DNA of 36,729 bases from Methylophilaceae bacterium (GTDB lineage: Bacteria; Pseudomonadota; Gammaproteobacteria; Burkholderiales; Methylophilaceae). The first letter of the stretch is position 1, and the number at the start of each line of letters is the position of its first letter. The notes below the pieces were generated by a model that saw only the letters and a list, made by a program, of their open reading frames with translations, was not told the origin of the DNA and searched no databases. The stretch lies in NCBI GenBank assembly GCA_025362115.1, contig JANYIK010000166.1, positions 1 to 36,729 on the forward strand, given 5' to 3'. The position numbers were made by a program, and so were the translations under genes. This document shows, in pieces, positions 7,555 through 14,972 of the stretch.

Positions 7555-9702
7555 ATGCGTGAATCTCTATTCAGCCCGCTCTGGCATCGCTATTCGCAAC
7601 AGCGTCCGCAGTTGCGTTCCAATGTAACTGTTCAACAGCAGGAATACCGCAAAAAGATGTGGTATCTGCTCATCAACACCACCAACGGCAATCACTATCG
7701 CATCAACCATGTGGCTTATCAGTTTGTTGGGCGTTGTGATGGTCAGCACACGGTGCAGGTGGTGTGGGATAGCGTGTTGGAAAGCTTGCAGGACGACGCG
7801 CCGACGCAGGACGAAATCATTCGCCTGTTGACCGAGCTGGATCAGCGCGACTTGCTACGCTATGAGGCGCTGCCCAATATCAAAGGCATGTTCAGCCGCA
7901 AAAAAGAAAAGGTCAAAAAGCAGCGCCGCGCCACCATCAATCCTTTTGCTATGAAGCTTTCTTTATGGGATCCCAGTGCTTTTCTGGATAAATTGTATTG
8001 GCTACCGAGGCTGATTTTTAATCCGCTGACATTTCTGCTGTGGCTAGTCGCCGTGGGCTTTGCACTGATGTCGGCTTCTGCCAATTGGGACGAACTGACT
8101 ACACATTTCAGCAGCAACATGGCTACACCCAGATATTTATTGCTGACTTGGCTAAGCTTTCCCTTCATCAAGGCGCTACACGAGCTAGGCCACGCATTGG
8201 CGGTACGCAATTGGGGCGGGCAGGTGCATGAAACCGGCATCACCTTGTTTTTGATGACTCCCGCACCCTACGTGGATGCCTCTGCCGCCAGCGCTTTCCG
8301 CCGCACTTCCCATCGCGCCACCGTGGGGGCGATAGGCATCATGGTGGAGTTGTTACTGGCCTCCATCGCCATGCTGGTGTGGTTCAGCAGCCAACAGGGC
8401 ATCATTCACGACCTCGCCTTCGTCACCATGTTCATCTGCGGCGTTTCCACCTTGGTATTCAACGGCAATCCCCTGATGCGCTTCGATGCCTATTACATCT
8501 TGTGCGATGTCTTTGATTTGCCCAATCTTGCCACGCGTAGCAGGATGTATTGGGTCAATCTGCTCAAAAGACTGGTGCTGGGCGCTCGCAGTGTGGTGTC
8601 TATGGACAAAGCCGAAGGTGAAGGCAAGTGGCTGTTTTTTTATGCGCCATTATCGTTTGTGCTGTCGCTGACATTGATGAGTTACGCGGTGTTGTGGCTG
8701 GGCTCGCAGTCCTTGGTTGTTGGCGTGATTGGCGCGCTATTTGTGCTGATTTCTCTGGTATTGATGCCCTTGTACGGCCTGATTCGCGACATCGTGTCTT
8801 CCGCCGCCTTGGGGGCGACACGTGCACGTGCAAAAATGTTGATTACGTTGGGCTTGGGTTTGATTGTAGCTGTTCTGGTATGGGTTCCGGTGCCTTTCAG
8901 CTCAAGCGCGCAAGGCGTGATATGGATTCCCGACGAGGCTCGCATTCGCCCCGAAACCGAGGGCTTTATCAGGCAAATTCGCGCCAATCACGGTGATCCG
9001 GTTGAAATAGGCGAAGTGCTGTTTGTACTGGAAGATTCTAGCTTGCAGGCCAAATACGAGCAGTTGAAAACGCAGATTGCGGGCTTGCAGTCCGACCAGT
9101 TCAATGTGGTATTCAGTGACCCCAGCCGCGCCGTGGACATTTCTCAGAAGATTGTGAAGGTGGAGGCTGAATTGAAGCATGTAGAGGAAGATTTGGCGGG
9201 GCTGATGGTACGTAGCAAAGCCAAAGGCGTGCTGGTACTGCCACATCAGCAGGACATGCCTAACGTATTTGTGAAAAAGGGCGAGCAGCTCGGTTATGTG
9301 TTGGCGCAGGATGCTATCAAAGTCCGGGTCGCCGTGCCGGAACCCGATGCAGCGCTGCTGCGCGAACGTTTGCAGCGCGTGTTGGTGCGCACCGCCGATC
9401 ATCCTGATGAAGTGGTCGTGGCGCAGGTGGAATCGGATACCAACACCGTGACGCATACCTTACCTAGCCCGGCTCTGGGTTATAGCAACGGCGGCAGATA
9501 TGCCACCGACCCCGCAGATAAGGACGGCCTGACCGCCACCGAAGCCGTAGTGCTGTTAGACCTAAAGCTCCCCAGCGCCATGCTGGAACGCGCTGGTGTG
9601 CGCGCCAGTGTGCGCTTTGATCACGGCAACGAACCGATCGTTAAGCAGGTGTATCGCCGCTTGAACCAGCTCTTCCTGCGCTATTTTGCGGCTTCTGGTT
9701 AA
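7555..9702 (+). CDS. Site-2-protease-like (M50) membrane protein with PqqD-like N-terminus and HlyD-like C-terminus
   Basis: This 715-residue polytopic membrane protein has three parts. Residues ~28-105 resemble a PqqD-like winged-helix peptide-recognition domain. A membrane core (about 150-450) carries the M50 zinc motif HELGH (209-213) and the distal aspartate in NGNPLMRFDAYY (D311), so intramembrane protease chemistry is possible. The last ~260 residues have an HlyD-like lipoyl half-motif (ARIRPETEGFIRQI, GDPVEIGEVLFVLED), a coiled-coil stretch and a second half (KAKGVLVLP, VKKGEQLGYV). Both metal-binding motifs look intact. Its stop codon shares one base with the SecA-like start, so translation is probably coupled. 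In family terms it could process, hold or gate a substrate during export; the substrate is not known, and the neighbouring giant repeat protein is the obvious candidate (inference). Confidence 0.87.
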   Translation: MRESLFSPLWHRYSQQRPQLRSNVTVQQQEYRKKMWYLLINTTNGNHYRINHVAYQFVGRCDGQHTVQVVWDSVLESLQDDAPTQDEIIRLLTELDQRDLLRYEALPNIKGMFSRKKEKVKKQRRATINPFAMKLSLWDPSAFLDKLYWLPRLIFNPLTFLLWLVAVGFALMSASANWDELTTHFSSNMATPRYLLLTWLSFPFIKALHELGHALAVRNWGGQVHETGITLFLMTPAPYVDASAASAFRRTSHRATVGAIGIMVELLLASIAMLVWFSSQQGIIHDLAFVTMFICGVSTLVFNGNPLMRFDAYYILCDVFDLPNLATRSRMYWVNLLKRLVLGARSVVSMDKAEGEGKWLFFYAPLSFVLSLTLMSYAVLWLGSQSLVVGVIGALFVLISLVLMPLYGLIRDIVSSAALGATRARAKMLITLGLGLIVAVLVWVPVPFSSSAQGVIWIPDEARIRPETEGFIRQIRANHGDPVEIGEVLFVLEDSSLQAKYEQLKTQIAGLQSDQFNVVFSDPSRAVDISQKIVKVEAELKHVEEDLAGLMVRSKAKGVLVLPHQQDMPNVFVKKGEQLGYVLAQDAIKVRVAVPEPDAALLRERLQRVLVRTADHPDEVVVAQVESDTNTVTHTLPSPALGYSNGGRYATDPADKDGLTATEAVVLLDLKLPSAMLERAGVRASVRFDHGNEPIVKQVYRRLNQLFLRYFAASG

Positions 9703-11675
9703 TGGCGAGCGGCATCAAAAACCCAGCCCCCGGCATTCTGCTGGGAAGTTACCCTGAGAAATTCGCTGAATCCCCTACCTTTTTTGCCGCCTTAAAGCGC
9801 AAATTACTCACACTTTATGCTGCGGTTGGTTGGCAGAACGCTAATTCTTATGCGCCACTTCTCAAAAAAATTGCCCAGCACGAGGCCACACTGGCGAATT
9901 TGACCCCATCACAAATGGCAGAAAAAGTACTGGCGTTGCGCCAACAGCTTTCAGTCCATGGCATGACCAATTCTCTCAAGATTGAGGCACTAGCTCTGGT
10001 GAAGCGCACCTGCCAGCGTGTACTTGGTGTAACGCCTTACGATACTCAAGTCACCGCGGCGCTCATCATGCTGGACGGCAAGCTGGCTGAGATGGCCACC
10101 GGCGAAGGTAAGACGCTGACCGCGGGGTTATGCGTGGCGGTTGCCGCATTGGCGGGCATTCCGGTGCATCTCATTACCTCCAATGATTACTTGGTGACAC
10201 GCGACGCAGAAAAGTCACGCCCGCTGTTTGCTGCGCTGGGCTTGAGCGTGGGCAGGGTGACACAGGCGATGGACATGAATGAGCGTCGCGCCGGATATGC
10301 TTGCGACATCACCTATTGCACCGCAAAAGAGTTGGTTTTTGATTATTTGCGCGACCTTGCCGTGGGCGGCAGGCCGCGTTCCGGCTATCACGCACGGGTG
10401 GCAAAGCTAGTGGGTGAGGCCTATCAGCCTGTATTGCGTGGCCTGTGTATGGCCATCATAGACGAGGCCGACAGCATACTCATAGACGAAGCACGGGTGC
10501 CGCTGATTTTGTCGCAAAGCGTCGTGGATCCCAAACAGGTAGATTATTATGGTCAGGCGCAACAATTAGCGGAGCAACTGGAAATAGGGAAAGACTACCA
10601 CCTTAATCGCCACGGCATGTCAGCCAGTCTTACCGATATTGGGCGAGAGAAATTGGAAGAAAAAGCCAAAAACCTAGGCGCTTTATGGCGTAACCGTATG
10701 CACCGTGAGGAGACCATCTGCCAGGCCTTGGCCGCGCAACATTTGTTTCTGCGGGACAGGCACTACCTAGTGCGTGACGACCAAGTACATATCATTGACG
10801 AAATCACTGGCAGACTTTCTCCCGGCAGGGTTTGGTCGCGCGGCCTGCATCAACTCATCGAAATCAAGGAGCAGTGCAAACCCAGTGGTGAAATGCTCAC
10901 CGCCGCACAGATTACCTTTCAGCGCTTTTTTCCGCGCTACCTTAAGCTGGGCGGAATGAGTGGAACGATTAAAGAATCTGCGGGTGAGCTATTTGGCGTG
11001 TTCGGACTGATGGTGGTCAAAGTGCCACTACACCAACCCAGCAAAAGAGTGGTTTACCCCAGTCGAATTTTTAGAAACAAGGCTACGCAGTGGAAAGTGG
11101 TAGTGGAACGTATCCGCCACATGCGCCAAACAGGCCGTCCGGTGCTGATAGGTACCGATTCTGTCAGCGATTCCGAAGCGCTTTCAGAGATGCTGCATAA
11201 GGCTAATTTAGCGCATGAAGTATTGAACGCCAGGCAAGACCAGCACGAAGCTGCCGTGGTGGCCAAGGCGGGTGAGCTAAACCAGATCACGGTCTCCACC
11301 AACATGGCCGGACGTGGTACGGATATTCCCTTGGGGGAAGGAGTGGAAGCTTTGGGCGGCCTGCACCTCATCATTTGTCAGCACAACACCTCGCGCCGTA
11401 TTGATCGCCAATTGTTAGGTCGCTGTGCCAGACAAGGCGACCCCGGCAGCGCAGAGACGCTGATTTCGTTTGAAAAGCCGCTGTTGACAAAGCTTTACCC
11501 TAAGTGGCTTAGCATGTTTGCCGGAGAGCAAGGGTTATCTCAGCCGCAATGGCTAGTCAGGTTGCTGGTATTGTTGCCACAGTGGTTGGAAGAAGCGCAT
11601 CAACGGGCGCAGCGTAAAGAGATGCTGGAGCAGGATGCAAGGCTGGAGCGGGAGTCGTTGACGGCTGGGGATTAG
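9702..11675 (+). CDS. SecA-like preprotein translocase ATPase, short form
   Basis: At 657 residues it is much shorter than housekeeping SecA (about 900). It keeps the DEAD motor: Walker A MATGEGKT (131-138), TSNDYLVTRDAE (159-170), DITYCTAKELVFDYLRD, and Walker B/DEAD-like IIDEADSILIDEA (252-264). A preprotein-binding-like insertion (about 280-390), DEITGRLSPGRVWSRGLHQ, and the NBD2 motifs STNMAGRGTDIPLG and RRIDRQLLGRCARQGDPGS follow. It ends soon after NBD2, so the helical wing, most of the helical scaffold and the C-terminal zinc/SecB-binding motif of normal SecA appear absent. An arginine-rich charged tail closes the protein. It is the last gene of the GAF-HlyD/M50/SecA operon and is presumably a dedicated, accessory SecA. 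Binding to SecYEG or to the M50 partner cannot be decided here. Confidence 0.92.
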   Translation: MASGIKNPAPGILLGSYPEKFAESPTFFAALKRKLLTLYAAVGWQNANSYAPLLKKIAQHEATLANLTPSQMAEKVLALRQQLSVHGMTNSLKIEALALVKRTCQRVLGVTPYDTQVTAALIMLDGKLAEMATGEGKTLTAGLCVAVAALAGIPVHLITSNDYLVTRDAEKSRPLFAALGLSVGRVTQAMDMNERRAGYACDITYCTAKELVFDYLRDLAVGGRPRSGYHARVAKLVGEAYQPVLRGLCMAIIDEADSILIDEARVPLILSQSVVDPKQVDYYGQAQQLAEQLEIGKDYHLNRHGMSASLTDIGREKLEEKAKNLGALWRNRMHREETICQALAAQHLFLRDRHYLVRDDQVHIIDEITGRLSPGRVWSRGLHQLIEIKEQCKPSGEMLTAAQITFQRFFPRYLKLGGMSGTIKESAGELFGVFGLMVVKVPLHQPSKRVVYPSRIFRNKATQWKVVVERIRHMRQTGRPVLIGTDSVSDSEALSEMLHKANLAHEVLNARQDQHEAAVVAKAGELNQITVSTNMAGRGTDIPLGEGVEALGGLHLIICQHNTSRRIDRQLLGRCARQGDPGSAETLISFEKPLLTKLYPKWLSMFAGEQGLSQPQWLVRLLVLLPQWLEEAHQRAQRKEMLEQDARLERESLTAGD

Positions 11676-12874
11676 ATTGCCGCTGTTGTTCCCCAGAACT
11701 TGGACATTTGCACGTTTACGCCCGCCATGTCTTTGTACACCTGTTTGACGATATTAAACTTGGAATCTTGGGTTTCGCGTACGATTATTTTTTCTGTGGA
11801 CATGCCGCTGGGGCTGATGGTGACCCGCACTGCCGCGGCACCGGGGGCAGTCCCTTGTTTCAGGACAATGCCAATCTCGCCGCTTTTGAGTAACACGGCG
11901 ATACCGGGTGGGTGGATACCAATCAGCTTGATGAAATGCGGGGCAAGTTGCGGTTTGAAGTGCGTCTGTTTTTCCAGAAACAAGGCGCTCACCGTGTCTG
12001 CAGGCAATGCAGGACGATGCTCACCACGCGAAGTGACTCGGGCGCAATAGCGCTCGGCGAAGCTAATGATATTGGCGTTGAGGGGAATTTCATCGCCTTT
12101 TTTCCCCGATGGGTAGCCGCTGCCGTCTTCATTTTCGTGGTGGTTGAGCACATAACTCAGCCATGCCTCGTTATTGATATCCACCTTCCTTAACATTTCT
12201 ACCCCCAGCACTGGATGCGCGCGCACGGCAGCCATTTCGGCTGGGGTAAGCGGGGTCGTCTTGTTACTCACCTTGAGTTGCAATTTCAACATGCCAATAT
12301 TGGCGGTGAGCGCAGCCGACAGGATGGTCATAATCTCTTCAGGGGTTTGCTCCAGGGCTTGTGCCATCAAGCCCGCGATGATGGCACAGTTGACAGGGTG
12401 GTGATGGGCGTAGCGCATAGCCCCCTGATTGAGAAAAATAGTGGCGATGGCAATTTCTGAATTGAGTTTTAGCGCGTCATAGATGAGCTGAGCGATGCCG
12501 GTGATACGCTCTTCCGCACTCTCTTCCTGTTCTTCCTCTGCTTCTTCCGGCGTTGGAGATGACGCTTCCGTTTCTTTTGCTTCTTCAGTTTTTTCTGTTA
12601 ACGGATTCTGTATGTCTGTGAGTGTTTCCCGCAATAGCTTGTTAGCTTGGTTTATCAAGCGCACCACGGAGGGAGCATTGTGCGGATTTTTTGCGGCGGC
12701 GAGAGCGTCTTCGTCATCGTAAAACAGCTTTTGTGCAGTCAGTTGCGCTAGCAATTGTTCGTTGGTGATGCACTCCCCGGTTTTTAGCGCCACACTGCCG
12801 TCCTCGCGATAGACGTTCCAGCGCATGGGTTTGCCAATGACGGTATTAGCTAGAGAGCAGGAGACTCGAGGCAT
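11672..12874 (-). CDS. Degenerate HD-GYP domain protein
   Basis: Start at ATG 12874 gives 400 residues; the frame runs 69 codons further upstream but the N-terminal MPRVSCSLANTVIGKPM is the natural beginning for this family. An N-terminal beta-rich segment (1-55), a glutamate-rich linker (about 90-125) and an HD-GYP-type domain (about 125-300) follow. The HHExxDGSGYPxGxxGxEIPL block (245-264) is well kept, but the metal HD doublet is lost (ALTANIG where LLHDIGK is expected) and the later DxYDA is ERYCA. It is therefore probably not a c-di-GMP hydrolase and may act as a c-di-GMP or protein-interaction module. Its 3' end overlaps the SecA-like gene by 4 bases on the opposite strand. A sigma70-like promoter lies about 60 bases upstream of the start. 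Confidence 0.85.
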   Translation of the reverse strand: MPRVSCSLANTVIGKPMRWNVYREDGSVALKTGECITNEQLLAQLTAQKLFYDDEDALAAAKNPHNAPSVVRLINQANKLLRETLTDIQNPLTEKTEEAKETEASSPTPEEAEEEQEESAEERITGIAQLIYDALKLNSEIAIATIFLNQGAMRYAHHHPVNCAIIAGLMAQALEQTPEEIMTILSAALTANIGMLKLQLKVSNKTTPLTPAEMAAVRAHPVLGVEMLRKVDINNEAWLSYVLNHHENEDGSGYPSGKKGDEIPLNANIISFAERYCARVTSRGEHRPALPADTVSALFLEKQTHFKPQLAPHFIKLIGIHPPGIAVLLKSGEIGIVLKQGTAPGAAAVRVTISPSGMSTEKIIVRETQDSKFNIVKQVYKDMAGVNVQMSKFWGTTAAI

Positions 12875-12931
12875 TGAAAATTCGTTATTTTGAGTTGTAT
12901 GTTGGCAAAGTGTTGAGATGAAGCTAATAGT

Positions 12932-12961
12932 ATTATAGTGGGAGTTTATGGGTGATGTGAG
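12932..12961 (-). promoter_or_regulatory. Candidate sigma70 promoter for the degenerate HD-GYP gene
   Basis: On the minus strand a perfect TATAAT (12937-12932) lies 18 bases downstream of CTCACA (12961-12956), four of six matches to the -35 consensus. It would start transcription about 50 bases before the ATG at 12874. The upstream end overlaps the region just before the divergent lipoprotein start at 12965. Confidence 0.45.
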
Positions 12962-12964
12962 TGA

Positions 12965-13693
12965 ATGCGGGTGCTTAGTCGAGTTTTTATTTTGATGTTG
13001 TTGAGTGGCCTCGCAGGCTGCGTCACCACGCCCCCCGCTGATGCCCCTGTCACCGATAAAGTACCGCACAAAACCGATCAATCTTCTTTTACTCAGCTCG
13101 GCAAGGGTGACCTAGATCGCATGGCGGATGTGGAGATGTCGGAGAATACGCAAAATTTGAAATTGCTGATGACCAAGCTGTACAAGCGAAATCCACATGA
13201 GTTGCACAAGAGCACCTCTGGCACGGTGGAGGAAATGGTGGCTTGGGTGTTTGGTGGTGCTCACGGCTGGAAATTCAAGAAATTAAACGAGGTGCAAGGC
13301 GTAGAGGCGATTCAGCTCGCTTTCAAACCGGATTATGAAGGCGACCGCGTATTACCTTTTATTGTTGGCCTGCAAACCATGCTGATCAAGGCGCACGGGG
13401 GTAAGACGGAATTTTATCTGACTGACAGCATAGAGCCGCAAAACGTTTATAACGCGGCGCGGAATGTGGAGATTGCGGTGTGGAAGCTTTCTACTGACCG
13501 CAGCGAGCAGGGCGAGCTTTATTTACTCAGCAATGAAATCAACGATTCCGAGCGCAACATAAGTTTCGAGCGCGAGTTTGGCAAGATCATCGGGCGGCTG
13601 GATTTGTACGCGGTGACGCTGGAGGAAAAGTCGCAGCGCCTGATTTCACGGGTAACGCAAGGTTTGGCTACAGCCTTGTTTTTGCCGTTTTGA
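12965..13693 (+). CDS. Lipoprotein of unknown function
   Basis: The 242-residue product begins with a type II signal sequence: MRVLSRVFILMLLSGLAGC, with lipobox LAGC and the lipidated cysteine at residue 19. A proline/aspartate-rich linker (20-40) follows. The mature part has no motif I recognise; it is alpha/beta in character and ends with a hydrophobic GLATALFLPF. It contains a block that looks like an amphipathic sensor or binding domain (GGAHGWKFKKLNEVQGVEAIQLAFKP) but no catalytic signature. Residue 20 is valine rather than aspartate, so outer-membrane sorting is expected under Lol rules. It diverges from the degenerate HD-GYP gene with 90 bases between starts. A link to the secretion locus is only positional. 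REP-like palindromes follow its stop codon. Confidence 0.8.
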   Translation: MRVLSRVFILMLLSGLAGCVTTPPADAPVTDKVPHKTDQSSFTQLGKGDLDRMADVEMSENTQNLKLLMTKLYKRNPHELHKSTSGTVEEMVAWVFGGAHGWKFKKLNEVQGVEAIQLAFKPDYEGDRVLPFIVGLQTMLIKAHGGKTEFYLTDSIEPQNVYNAARNVEIAVWKLSTDRSEQGELYLLSNEINDSERNISFEREFGKIIGRLDLYAVTLEEKSQRLISRVTQGLATALFLPF

Positions 13694-13699
13694 TAAGCG

Positions 13700-13806
13700 C
13701 CCGTTCACGCTGAGTGTTTTTCGTTCGCTTCCTTCGATACGCACTTCGTGCTACTCAGAGCCTGCCCCGTACTTGATACGGGGACGAACGAAAAATGTAT
13801 CGAAGC
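13700..13806 (+). repeat. REP-like palindromic element
   Basis: Nested inverted repeats fill the gap between two convergent genes: TTTTTCGTTCG (13717-13727) with CGAACGAAAAA (13785-13795); CTTCGATAC (13732-13740) with GTATCGAAG (13797-13805); GCAC-ttc-GTGC (13741-13751); and CCCCGTA (13765-13771) with TACGGGG (13777-13783). The TTCGATACGC...CTACTCAG core resembles widespread proteobacterial REP sequences. It could also act as a two-way terminator. Confidence 0.75.
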
Positions 13807-13809
13807 GTA

Positions 13810-14349
13810 CTAGCGTTTCCACAGCACGTCTGGCGTGCCTTGCAGCTTGTTGAGCACGCGCGACAGCACGAACAAAAAGTCGGATAGGCGATTCAGGTAT
13901 TGCCGCGATTCTGCACTGACATTCTCAGCTTTTCCCAAGGCCACCACGGTTCGCTCAGTGCGGCGGCACACGGTACGCGCCACATGGGCAAACGCCGCAG
14001 CGCGACTGCCACCGGGCAGGATGAATTCTTTCAGTGGTGACAGCGTGCTGTTGAGGCCTTCCACTATCTTTTCCAGCCACACCAGACGCTCTTCCTTAAT
14101 CGCCACATGCCCGGGAATACATAGCTCGCCGCCCATGTCGAACAAATCGTGCTGAATTTCGACAAGCGTGGCGCGCAGGTTATCCGGCAAGGTTTCTGTG
14201 AGCAACACGCCGAGTGTCGAGTTCAGCTCATCCACGTCGCCCAGTGCGGTGATACGCAGGCTGTCTTTGGAGGTGCGCGAACCGTCGCCCAGTCCCGTGG
14301 TGCCGTCGTCTCCGGTGCGCGTTACGATTTTGCTCAAGCGGTTGCCCAT
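13810..14349 (-). CDS. PduO-type ATP:cob(I)alamin adenosyltransferase
   Basis: This 179-residue cytoplasmic enzyme transfers the adenosyl group of ATP to cob(I)alamin or cob(I)yrinic acid diamide, giving the coenzyme B12 form. The family signature is present from the start: KIVTRTGDDGTTGLGDG (ATP-binding N-terminus), GDVDELNSTLG, the QHDLFDMGGEL helix, EFILPGGSRAAAFAHVARTVCRRTER, and the C-terminal LNRLSDFLFVLSR. Length is normal for the family. The start at 14349 places the TRTGDDGTT motif at residue 10, as usual. It stands alone, divergent from yaeQ and convergent with the lipoprotein gene, with no other cobalamin gene and no cobalamin riboswitch-like element seen. The likely users (for example a mutase or ribonucleotide reductase) lie elsewhere. 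Confidence 0.93.
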   Translation of the reverse strand: MGNRLSKIVTRTGDDGTTGLGDGSRTSKDSLRITALGDVDELNSTLGVLLTETLPDNLRATLVEIQHDLFDMGGELCIPGHVAIKEERLVWLEKIVEGLNSTLSPLKEFILPGGSRAAAFAHVARTVCRRTERTVVALGKAENVSAESRQYLNRLSDFLFVLSRVLNKLQGTPDVLWKR

Positions 14350-14423
14350 AATTTTCTCATATCAAGTTTGGTTGGCTGTATTTTAAGCTAAACTGCGGCG
14401 GTTTAGACACGAGATGACGTGCT

Positions 14424-14972
14424 ATGGCGCTTAAAGCCACTATCTTCAAGGCCGATTTGCAGATTGCCGATATGGACAGGCACTATTATCACAGCCATGC
14501 CCTGACCATCGCACGCCATCCTTCCGAAACCGACGAGCGCATGATGGTGCGACTGTTGGCCTTCGCCCGTCACGCTGACGAGGCGCTAGTGTTTGCCAAA
14601 GGCTTGAGCGATACCGACGAACCTGACATCTGGCTGAAAGATTTAACCGGCAGCATCAAGCTGTGGATAGAAGTTGGCCAACCCGACGAAAAGCGCATCC
14701 TCAAGGCCTGTGGCCGTGCCGAGCGAGTGGTGATTTACGCTTATAGCGGCAATGGTGCGGGCATTTGGTGGAACCAGATCGCGCCCAGATTGCAACGCCT
14801 GAGCAACCTCACCGTCGTCAACATCATCCCGCCGACCAGCATAGAGCTTTCCAAATTGGCGCAACGCACCATGCAACTGCAATGCACCATACAGGATGGC
14901 GAGGTGTGGATGGCGGGCGACGAAGACAGGGTGCAGATTGAGTTCACGACGTTAAAAAGCCCGCAATCATGA
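14424..14972 (+). CDS. yaeQ: YaeQ family protein
   Basis: The 182-residue product matches the YaeQ family across its length: MALKATIFKADLQIADMDRHYY at the start, LTIARHPSETDERMMVRLLAFA, PDIWLKDLTGSIKLWIEVGQPDEKRI, and the C-terminal LQCTIQDGEVWMAG. YaeQ has a restriction-endonuclease-like (PD-(D/E)xK) fold; the D...IEVG...K arrangement is visible here around residues 68-92. The physiological role is not established, although an E. coli relative was linked to suppression of RfaH defects. It overlaps murI by 4 bases (ATGA), so the two genes are probably translated together. It is a common conserved gene in beta- and gammaproteobacteria. Confidence 0.92.
   Translation: MALKATIFKADLQIADMDRHYYHSHALTIARHPSETDERMMVRLLAFARHADEALVFAKGLSDTDEPDIWLKDLTGSIKLWIEVGQPDEKRILKACGRAERVVIYAYSGNGAGIWWNQIAPRLQRLSNLTVVNIIPPTSIELSKLAQRTMQLQCTIQDGEVWMAGDEDRVQIEFTTLKSPQS

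Noticed and set aside
8902..9456. Minus-strand frame inside the M50-HlyD gene
   Set aside because: Shadow of the HlyD-like region; the plus-strand product is clearly the real one.
12965..13081. N-terminal extension of the HD-GYP gene to 13081
   Set aside because: It would overlap the lipoprotein signal peptide and adds non-conserved sequence; the family N-terminus begins at 12874.
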